DNA of 5,121 nt, from the NCBI GenBank assembly GCA_022823105.1, contig JAJDXU010000108.1, forward strand, positions 1 through 5,121, written 5' to 3'. The notes beneath the pieces were generated by a model that searched no databases, was not told the DNA's origin, and saw only the letters and a list, made by a program, of their open reading frames with translations. Source of the stretch: Dehalococcoidia bacterium (lineage in GTDB: Bacteria; Chloroflexota; Dehalococcoidia; Lucifugimonadales; UBA3495). Made by a program: the position numbers and the translations under genes. Positions 1 to 4,345 of the stretch are shown here, piece by piece. Each line of letters starts with the position of its first letter. Position 1 is the stretch's first letter.

Positions 1-107
1 TTGGGCGCGGGCATGTGGCGCATCACGGTGCGCAATTAAGTGGTCGCAGTCGTGGTGGTGGGGCTCTTCCCTGACGGGCCCGGGCCCACGGAGGGTAGCT
101 GAGCCGG

Positions 108-299
108 TTGGCTTGTGTAAGCCAGGCAGGGTCCCGGCAGGTGCAGACCCCTTCGGAAGAGACCTTGGCTCCATGGGAAGACCAGATATACCAGTGGGTC
201 ACCTGGGACAGGCCTAAGTTCACCTGCATACAGGAGTTGCTGGCACAGCGGGGCTGCGGGATCTCCTATTCGGCGCTGTACCGATGGTTTATCCTGTGA
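108..299 (+). pseudogene. IS21-family transposase (IstA) fragment
   Basis: The reading frame from TTG 108 to TGA 297-299 would encode 63 residues. Its second half (LAPWEDQIYQW, then IQELLAQRGC and ISYSALYRWF) resembles the stretch of IS21-family IstA proteins between the N-terminal DNA-binding domain and the DDE catalytic core, where family members read roughly W...I..WL, then a conserved LL.RGC..SY..L.RF pattern. IstA is normally several hundred residues long and is followed by the ATPase IstB. Here there is no catalytic core and no istB, and the frame upstream is closed by a TAG at 96-98 with no recognisable helix-turn-helix in any frame. I read it as a decayed internal fragment, not a working gene. 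The family call rests on remembered pattern similarity over about 40 residues. Confidence 0.6.
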
Positions 300-339
300 A
301 TATGTTGCTGTCCAGCGATTTGGTCTTCTGATTTGAAAA

Positions 340-760
340 GCGAAAATGCCACCTGATTCATTGCCACCGCGCTCTCCTAGCCAAATAGATGCAGCACCCG
401 CAACTGCTCGTCACTGTCCCATACCCCACACATGGTCTTCCCATCCATGTCCACCACGCCCACGCCACAGCGCGGCTGCACCGCCAACACCGGAGCAAAC
501 CTCATCAAGGCCTGACGCAATTCCCCCACAGACACCATCCGCAACAATCGGGATAGCGTAGGCACCGATGGACTGCGTGGTAGTTTCAACTGGGTCTACA
601 ACTCCGGATGGGTGTACCCTAACCGGTGGATGGCGATCAACGAACGGTAGCCGCACATCAGCGACAGCACCCAAGACAGAGCACGCCAGCTGAAGGAAAA
701 ACCCCACCCCGCGCAAAACGCCGGTCGGTCAATGGGCTCAGTTCCTGCTGAAACAGGACA
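340..760 (-). pseudogene. ISAs1-family transposase, N-terminal part, degenerate
   Basis: Read on the minus strand, this stretch matches the first half of ISAs1-family (DDE_Tnp_1-associated) transposases. The order is a weak LSPLTDRRFARG segment (about 710-750), then LSLMCGYRSLIAIHRLG, then PRSPSVPTLSRLLRM, then VVDMDGKTMCGV with the first catalytic Asp in the DGKT motif, then LRVLHLF and ESAVAMNQVAF. In-frame TAG codons at 598-596 and 379-377 interrupt an otherwise continuous match. The N-terminal segment sits in a different frame, which points to a frameshift around 670-700. The family is usually about 370 residues; the remaining catalytic Asp and Glu regions are missing below about 340, where similarity stops close to the IS21 fragment. 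The gene cannot encode an active enzyme. Terminal inverted repeats were not identifiable. Confidence 0.72.
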
Positions 761-910
761 AACTCGTCTGGCAACTACGTGGTATCTGTCATCCCCAGCC
801 ACCTCCCACTCCAATTTTCATACTCCTCTAAGACTTTGAAGAGGCCCCTGGGTGAGGGTATATCGGCGGTAGCGGCAATAGCGGCGGGCTGATATTATTG
901 CTGGAGGTGT

Positions 911-939
911 GCCGGTGGCCGGGATTTGAACACGGAACC
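911..939 (-). other. tRNA 3'-end-like remnant (T-arm plus acceptor strand)
   Basis: On the minus strand this reads like a tRNA 3' end. A loop TTCAAAT (930-924) is enclosed by CCGTG (935-931) and CCCGG (923-919), giving four pairs and one mismatch, followed by CCACCGG (918-912). The tail CACCGGCA is reminiscent of tRNA-Leu 3' ends, with one extra base relative to a normal T-stem/acceptor spacing. No matching 5' acceptor strand, D-arm or CCA tail is seen: the upstream side runs straight into the transporter gene. It is at most a remnant, or a half-site left by an element that used a tRNA gene for integration. It lies in the 5' leader of the MFS gene, ending about 9 bases before its Shine-Dalgarno sequence. 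Chance resemblance is possible. Confidence 0.4.
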
Positions 940-947
940 AGCGCAAT

Positions 948-954
948 AAGGGGG
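948..954 (+). promoter_or_regulatory. Ribosome binding site of the MFS gene
   Basis: The purine-rich run AAGGGGG ends three bases before ATG 958. It is the reason for choosing that start over the TTG at 898, which would add 20 residues (MLEVCRWPGFEHG...) that look like translated tRNA-antisense sequence and not like a transporter N-terminus. Confidence 0.6.
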
Positions 955-957
955 CCC

Positions 958-2430
958 ATGACTACCAAATCCGTAGCGCAAGTGGGAGGGTCGCTGTACT
1001 TCGGATGGTACATCGTCGCAACCTGCTTCTTCGTGGCGTTCCTGTCCATTCCGGGACGGCAGGGGTTCGGCCTGTTCGTGACCGAGATGGAGCCGACCTT
1101 CGGCTGGAACCGCGCCGATATTTCGTGGGTGGGTTCCATCGGGTTCCTGCTCAACGGCGCGATGCAGCCCATCATGGGCGCGTTGTTCGACAAGTATGGA
1201 CCGCGCAAGGTATTTGGCTTTGGCCTGGTGATCATGGGCCTGGCGATAATGAGCCTGGCGTTCATCAAGGATCTTGAGGCCACCCTTCCCCTGGGATTTG
1301 TGAACATACCGCTGGACCTGCTCTGGTTCATCGTAGTGTTTTCCGTCGTTGTGAACACCTGCCTGAGCGCGGCGTCGATCACCAACATGCTGGCGCTGGT
1401 GGTGCGGTGGTTCCGGCGCAAGCGCAGCAAGGCCACGGCTCTCGCGGCCTGCGGAACGTCCATCGGCGGCCTTTTGACCATCCCGTTCGCGGCGTACCTG
1501 ATGGGCGTGATTGATTCGTCGGGCATCGCGTGGGGCGACACCACGCTGGCGGGCTGGCGCACAGTGTGGTTCCTGCTGGGCATTGTTGTTGTATTAGCAG
1601 CCGCGCCTCTGGCGGTGTTCTTCCTCCGGCCGAGCCCGGCGGAGATGGGTCTGAACCCGGACGGCGATCCCGATCCCCCTTCCAACAGCGGAGGCGCGCC
1701 AGGGCAGAGGGCCACGGGAGCCTACGAGGTGGACAGTTGGCGCCAGTGCTTCAAGACAGCGCCGATGTGGCAACTCTCCGGCGCCTACGTGGTGTGCGGC
1801 ATCACCACCGGGTTGTTGAGCATCCACTTCATTCCATACGCAGAGGACGTGCTGCCGGCGCAGGTGAATTTCCTGGGCGGCGTTTGGGACGAAAAAGTTT
1901 TTGCGGGGCTGGTGTTCGGCGTGATGACCGGCCTGAACGCATTCGGCGTCATCATCACCGGGTTCCTGGGAGACCGCATGCGGCGCAAGAACGTGCTGGC
2001 GGCGGTGTACGCGACGCGCGGGGTGGCGTTCATGTGCCTGGTGTTCCTGCCGCTGTTCGGCCACGGGATGCTGGGGTTGATCATGTTCTCGCTGCTGTCG
2101 GGAATGTCCTGGGTCGCCAGCGTACCATTGACATCCACGCTGACCGCGGACGTGTACGGGTTCCGGGCATTGGGGACCATCAGCGGATGGGTGTTCTTCG
2201 CGCACCAGATCGGGTCGTTCTTCAGCATCCAGTTCGCCGGATACGCCTACGTCTGGTTCAACGAGAGCTACTTCTGGCCGTTCCTGATCGCGGGCTTGAC
2301 CCTAATACCGGCGACCATCATGGCCTTCAGCATCAACGAGTACCACTATTCGGGACGGTACAACACCTCTCCGGCTCCGCCACTGGCCACGGCCGGCGCG
2401 GGCGCCGGAGGCGGAACGCGGGCGTACTAG
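958..2430 (+). CDS. Major facilitator superfamily (MFS) transporter, 12 TM, OFA/monocarboxylate-like
   Basis: A complete 490-residue inner-membrane secondary transporter, probably moving a small organic anion by ion coupling or exchange; the substrate is not readable from sequence. The N-terminal half has about six membrane spans (roughly 13-36, 55-77, 84-103, 119-148, 159-183, 200-223), followed by a hydrophilic central loop (224-262) beginning RPSPAEMGLNPDG, as is common in this group. The C-terminal half has about six more (roughly 270-292, 314-337, 345-365, 370-390, 404-428, 438-458). MFS motif A appears as GALFDKYGPRK (74-84) and its second-half counterpart as GFLGDRMRRK (335-344). FGWYIV near the start and FGWNRADISW (48-57) are typical of MFS_1 members of the oxalate/formate-antiporter or monocarboxylate-porter type. 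The C-terminal tail (467-490) is low-complexity Ala/Gly/Pro. Length is normal and no lesion is seen. It has no operon partner: relics lie upstream and a strong hairpin follows the stop. Confidence 0.93.
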   Translation: MTTKSVAQVGGSLYFGWYIVATCFFVAFLSIPGRQGFGLFVTEMEPTFGWNRADISWVGSIGFLLNGAMQPIMGALFDKYGPRKVFGFGLVIMGLAIMSLAFIKDLEATLPLGFVNIPLDLLWFIVVFSVVVNTCLSAASITNMLALVVRWFRRKRSKATALAACGTSIGGLLTIPFAAYLMGVIDSSGIAWGDTTLAGWRTVWFLLGIVVVLAAAPLAVFFLRPSPAEMGLNPDGDPDPPSNSGGAPGQRATGAYEVDSWRQCFKTAPMWQLSGAYVVCGITTGLLSIHFIPYAEDVLPAQVNFLGGVWDEKVFAGLVFGVMTGLNAFGVIITGFLGDRMRRKNVLAAVYATRGVAFMCLVFLPLFGHGMLGLIMFSLLSGMSWVASVPLTSTLTADVYGFRALGTISGWVFFAHQIGSFFSIQFAGYAYVWFNESYFWPFLIAGLTLIPATIMAFSINEYHYSGRYNTSPAPPLATAGAGAGGGTRAY

Positions 2431-2448
2431 GCCCGGGGAATTGGACAG

Positions 2449-2477
2449 GCAGGGGCAGGTTTGAATCCTGCCCCTGC
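2449..2477 (+). terminator. Perfect 11-bp hairpin after the MFS gene, terminator-like
   Basis: GCAGGGGCAGG (2449-2459) pairs perfectly with CCTGCCCCTGC (2467-2477) around a seven-base loop TTTGAAT, 18 bases after the transporter's stop codon. Its position fits a transcription terminator or mRNA 3'-end stabiliser for that gene. No U-tract follows (the next bases are TATGGAGC), so it is not a canonical intrinsic terminator. The GCAGG-TTTGAAT-CCTGC core also has T-arm geometry, and such GC-rich palindromes are often dispersed intergenic repeats, so either origin is possible. The hairpin itself is certain; its function is inference. Confidence 0.6.
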
Positions 2478-2562
2478 TATGGAGCTGGAGATCCGAGTTT
2501 CATGGCCCGGCCCTCCCGAATCGCTTGTTCCGCAACGTGAGCGTTAACGGTAAGAGCCAAAG

Positions 2563-2838
2563 ATGATAGGCGCATTTTTGAGCGTGGTTCTGCTGTCCGT
2601 TGGCCTCCATCATGGAGAGGCCGACCCCACATTGTTGGATTGGATCATGACCGCCCTGAGCAACATTCTGCTGGGCACACTGGGGTTCACCGAGCTCACG
2701 GTGGTCATCATCATCGGGATCATCATCCTCGCTATGCCGGCGCTGATCGTAGTCGCCTACTGGGCCAACACTCGGGGCAGCCGCTCGGCGCCGGCGACAG
2801 TCAACGAACCGGCGCGAGTGTCAGAGGCAGAGGAATAG
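2563..2838 (+). CDS. Small single-span membrane protein, function unknown
   Basis: The frame encodes 91 residues. A strongly hydrophobic segment at about 44-67 (ELTVVIIIGIIILAMPALIVVAYW) is followed by a positive ANTRGSRS stretch and a short acidic tail ending SEAEE, consistent with one membrane helix and a small cytoplasmic tail. The N-terminal 18 residues are also hydrophobic but lack the positive charges of a signal peptide. No strong Shine-Dalgarno sequence precedes ATG 2563 (only TAAGAG nearby). An internal ATG at 2647 (residue 29) would give 63 residues starting MTALSNILLG, just ahead of the membrane span, and may be the true start. The G+C-rich third positions support coding. GFTEL before the helix recalls TatA/TatB N-termini, but the FG..KLP hinge and amphipathic helix are absent. 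I do not recognise the family. It stands alone between a hairpin and a long gap. Confidence 0.6.
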   Translation: MIGAFLSVVLLSVGLHHGEADPTLLDWIMTALSNILLGTLGFTELTVVIIIGIIILAMPALIVVAYWANTRGSRSAPATVNEPARVSEAEE

Positions 2839-2940
2839 CCACGATTCCCAAGCCGCGCAACCACGCCGACCCGACCACTCGACGGCTGCACCAGAGCGTT
2901 ATTTACGGGTACCAGTGCCTTTCCAGGGCGCTACACATCC

Positions 2941-2998
2941 CGCTGATGGTGAGCCTGCCGAACCACGAGCGCGTCCTTCGACAGGTTCAGGAGCAGCG
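2941..2998. repeat. Imperfect palindrome of a widespread dispersed-repeat type
   Basis: GAGCCTGCCGAA (2951-2962) pairs with TTCGACAGGTTC (2977-2988), ten Watson-Crick pairs plus two G-T wobbles over 12 positions, around a 14-base loop. Outer CGCTG (2941-2945) and CAGCG (2994-2998) also pair. Translated in one frame it reads MVSLPNHERVLRQVQEQ, very close to the MVSLSNHERVLRQAQDE string that, from general knowledge, recurs as a spurious translation of short intergenic palindromes in many bacterial genomes. It is therefore best read as a dispersed noncoding palindromic repeat, not as protein. No RAYT-type transposase is present in the window. Confidence 0.65.
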
Positions 2999-3073
2999 GA
3001 TGTACTTCAACCGCACAACTTTGGAAAGGCCCCAACCGGCGGTTTCCTCCTACCCCACGGTTGAGGAGTGGTT

Positions 3074-3079
3074 TATAAT
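3074..3079 (+). promoter_or_regulatory. Candidate -10 box (TATAAT)
   Basis: A perfect TATAAT follows GGAGTGGTT. The position expected for a -35 box (about 3051-3056, TACCCC) does not resemble TTGACA; a TTGAGG lies only seven bases upstream, too close. If used, transcription would start near 3086 and give a leader of about 270 bases containing four hairpins before the gene at 3355. Single hexamer matches of this kind are often fortuitous. Confidence 0.3.
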
Positions 3080-3163
3080 CAGCGGCCCATGATCAAGACC
3101 ACTGCAATTTCAGCTCTAATCTCCGGTGCGGCGGACGTTGCCCGCGGTCCCGTTCTGCAGGCC

Positions 3164-3324
3164 GCCGCAGCGTCCTTTGTGGCTGCGGCCGGTTACCTCT
3201 GCCCTGTACAGAAAGCACAGGCCCAGGGTAACAGAAGCCCAGAGCAGGTCCCCATGGGCTATTGACGATATACTGCGCCGCCATATTCAGTCCTGGCATT
3301 CCCAGCCACGGCGTCGCGCTGGGG
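3164..3324 (+). ncRNA. Candidate structured leader or small RNA: four tandem hairpins
   Basis: Four stem-loops follow one another. Hairpin 1: GCCGCAGC 3164-3171 with GCTGCGGC 3182-3189, eight perfect pairs. Hairpin 2: GTTACC 3192-3197 with GGTAAC 3227-3232, plus an inner stem CCTGT 3203-3207 with ACAGG 3217-3221. Hairpin 3: AGCCCA 3236-3241 with TGGGCT 3255-3260. Hairpin 4: CCCAGC 3301-3306 with GCTGGG 3318-3323, extended by a T-G wobble (3300-3324). The first three are separated by only two or three bases. The block lies downstream of the TATAAT box and ends 20 bases before the GAGG ribosome binding site of the next gene. It matches no riboswitch or RNA class I recognise. High G+C makes short stems likely by chance, so this is a candidate only, and the strand is inferred from context. 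Confidence 0.25.
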
Positions 3325-3343
3325 CTGATTCTCTTATAACTGC

Positions 3344-3347
3344 GAGG
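3344..3347 (+). promoter_or_regulatory. Ribosome binding site favouring the GTG start at 3355
   Basis: GAGG lies seven bases upstream of GTG 3355, a normal spacing. ATG codons at 3361 and 3364 are in the same frame, so the true start could be two or three codons later; GGTGAG at 3354-3359 would then sit very close to ATG 3364. Confidence 0.45.
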
Positions 3348-3354
3348 CGTTTCG

Positions 3355-3897
3355 GTGAGAATGATGAGAATAACAGTCTTGCGGCATGAGGACGGCTTCG
3401 TCGCCGCAATCTTCAGGGACCTGGGGCAGGCCGGAGTATGGAGGCTGGGGTGGGAGGGAACGGTCACCAGCGGCCGTGCCTACCGTATGATAAGGAATGC
3501 CCAGACCGCGGCGCTGCGCCACGGCGGCGACAAGCTGGTCATCGACGGCGCCAGGGAAGAGGAAGCCGTCAGGGAGCGTCTGGCCAGGTGGCCCGAGAAC
3601 ATTATCACCGAGACCGAAACCGGCTATATCATCGACCTGATTGTTCCGGACGAGGACGGTGACGTCCACGAAGACTTTGACGACCGGACGCCGCTGCCCC
3701 GCATAACCTGCCCCACCTGCGTGGAGCGGATAGCCCACAAGCGGATCGAGAAGCGGGAGGACGCCTTCGGAAACAACCTGGGGCCCCGCGAAATAGCCCG
3801 GCACACCCGGCGGGTGGCCGAGGCCTTCACCCGGCTGGCGGAGATAGAAGAGGACCTCAGGATTGGCGGTCCGGACACACAGGGGAGCGGGGAGTGA
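3355..3897 (+). CDS. Hypothetical protein with a single CPTC motif
   Basis: This 180-residue, charged, probably cytoplasmic protein has no membrane span or signal peptide, and I do not recognise its family. Residues 5-65 look like a folded alpha/beta region (RITVLRHEDGFVAAIF, VWRLGWEG, AYRMIRNAQTAAL, KLVIDG). Residues 66-80 form a charged helix (REEEAVRERLARW). An acidic patch DEDGDVHEDFDD (99-110) follows, then one CPTC motif (119-122), the only two cysteines in the protein. One pair could contribute to a shared zinc site in a dimer or act as a redox pair, but neither is shown. The C-terminal third is helical and charged (VERIAHKRIEKRED, AEAFTRLAEIEEDL) and may form a coiled coil. Uninterrupted length, G+C-rich third positions and a proper ribosome binding site argue for a real gene. 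GTG 3355 is chosen because of the GAGG at 3344. The gene ends in three consecutive TGA codons and stands alone. Confidence 0.7.
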   Translation: MRMMRITVLRHEDGFVAAIFRDLGQAGVWRLGWEGTVTSGRAYRMIRNAQTAALRHGGDKLVIDGAREEEAVRERLARWPENIITETETGYIIDLIVPDEDGDVHEDFDDRTPLPRITCPTCVERIAHKRIEKREDAFGNNLGPREIARHTRRVAEAFTRLAEIEEDLRIGGPDTQGSGE

Positions 3898-4284
3898 TGA
3901 TGAGGAGAAACAGATCGGAAAGAACCGGGCGATGGCGTGGGATGCGGAATTAAAGGTTTGGGACTTCCACGTCAGGCCGTTTTCGGGCCCAGGGGTCGCC
4001 CGGGAAAGCACTTGGTTCCACACCAGGAGAGATGCTTCAAGTAGCGAACATTATGCCGGAAATCAGCGCCGACGGGCTACGAGAGCCGCGCGACCCAAAC
4101 TGACGGTGAGCAGAGGGAGTTGGAATATGACGCGAGGCCCCGGGCAAAGCGGGGGGATAACCGCAAGCGGGTTGTCGCTTCTTCCGGCCTCCAACATCGC
4201 CGCTCAGGAACGGCCGCTCCATCCCTGTTTGGGCTGACAATAAGCCGGGTGGGTCAACTCAAACCCGTAACAGTGTCGATGGTC

Positions 4285-4290
4285 TACAAT
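4285..4290 (+). promoter_or_regulatory. Candidate -10 box (TACAAT) for the transposase
   Basis: TACAAT lies 38 bases before the transposase start and differs from TATAAT at one base. No good -35 hexamer sits 16-18 bases upstream. It would place transcription start near 4297, within the direct-repeat block at the presumed left end of the element. Confidence 0.25.
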
Positions 4291-4313
4291 TTGGTCAGTA
4301 GCTAATTGGTCAG
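4291..4313 (+). repeat. Direct repeat TTGGTCAG x2 near the presumed IS left end
   Basis: TTGGTCAG occurs at 4291-4298 and 4306-4313, a 15-base period, in similar contexts (ATTTGGTCAG and AATTGGTCAG). Repeats like this near an IS terminus can be transposase binding sites, which is my reading given the transposase 15 bases further on. The right end of the element is outside the window, so the terminal inverted repeat cannot be checked here. Confidence 0.45.
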
Positions 4314-4317
4314 GGAA

Positions 4318-4345
4318 AATGTCAGGTTATGAAGGACCTGACATT
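4318..4345 (+). promoter_or_regulatory. Perfect 10-bp inverted repeat spanning the transposase start codon
   Basis: AATGTCAGGT (4318-4327) is perfectly complementary to ACCTGACATT (4336-4345), with an eight-base loop that contains the ATG at 4329-4331. In RNA, the only nearby Shine-Dalgarno-like bases (CAGG, 4323-4326) would be in the stem and the start codon in the loop. This is the kind of arrangement that keeps transposase translation low, for example in transcripts entering from outside. It could equally be an operator for the HTH-containing transposase. The pairing is certain; the role is inference. Confidence 0.5.

Larger units (their letters stand above)
2839..3354. other. 516-base intergenic region with repeat and structured leader
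   Basis: No convincing gene occupies this gap. It holds an imperfect palindrome (2941-2998), a TATAAT box (3074-3079) and four closely spaced hairpins (3164-3324) leading up to the next gene. Open frames run across it (for example the + frame through 3092 and a minus frame at 3093-3467), but none shows domain-like sequence and they cross the palindrome and hairpins. A 58-codon frame from ATG 3089 to the TGA at 3263-3265 (MIKTTAISALISG...) starts just downstream of the TATAAT box without a Shine-Dalgarno sequence. It could only be translated leaderlessly, and I do not call it. Confidence 0.5.
3898..4328. other. 431-base gap with no convincing gene
   Basis: The region holds an 18-codon arginine-rich frame overlapping the previous stop (3897-3953) and a weak hairpin at 3981-4005 (CGGGC/GCCCG core, no U-tract). 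Its right part (about 4274-4328) is probably the left end of the ISNCY element, with direct repeats and an inverted repeat. Open frames crossing it (for example + 3863-4237) overlap the preceding gene, have irregular composition and show no family-like sequence, so I do not call them. Confidence 0.5.

Noticed and set aside
828..1715. Long minus-strand open frame (295 codons) opposite the MFS gene
   Set aside because: It is the antisense shadow of a clear 12-span transporter; its translation is rich in Arg, Pro, Thr and Asn with no domain-like pattern.
1530..2540. 336-codon plus-strand frame inside the MFS gene
   Set aside because: The translation is Arg/His/Gly-rich and low in structure, as expected from an out-of-frame reading of a G+C-rich gene; the overlapping transporter frame is unambiguous.
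2563..2838. Calling the small membrane protein TatA
   Set aside because: Only GFTEL before the helix is similar; the FG..KLP hinge and the amphipathic helix that define TatA/B are missing.
3089..3265. 58-codon frame MIKTTAISALISG... as a gene
   Set aside because: No Shine-Dalgarno sequence, unremarkable codon pattern, no recognisable family, and it overlaps the hairpin cluster; it would need leaderless translation.
3981..4005. Hairpin CGGGC/GCCCG as a terminator for the 180-residue protein gene
   Set aside because: The stem is short and relies on G-T wobbles outside the core, there is no U-tract, and it lies more than 80 bases past the stop.
3334..4023. 229-codon minus-strand frame opposite the CPTC protein
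   Set aside because: It is antisense to a gene with a better ribosome binding site and more protein-like composition, and it shows no family-like motifs.
3863..4237. 124-codon plus-strand frame in the gap before the ISNCY element
   Set aside because: It begins inside the preceding gene, has no ribosome binding site of its own and no recognisable motif.
4319..4331. Alternative ATG at 4319 for the transposase
   Set aside because: It is in a different frame from the family-like sequence, so it cannot be the transposase start.
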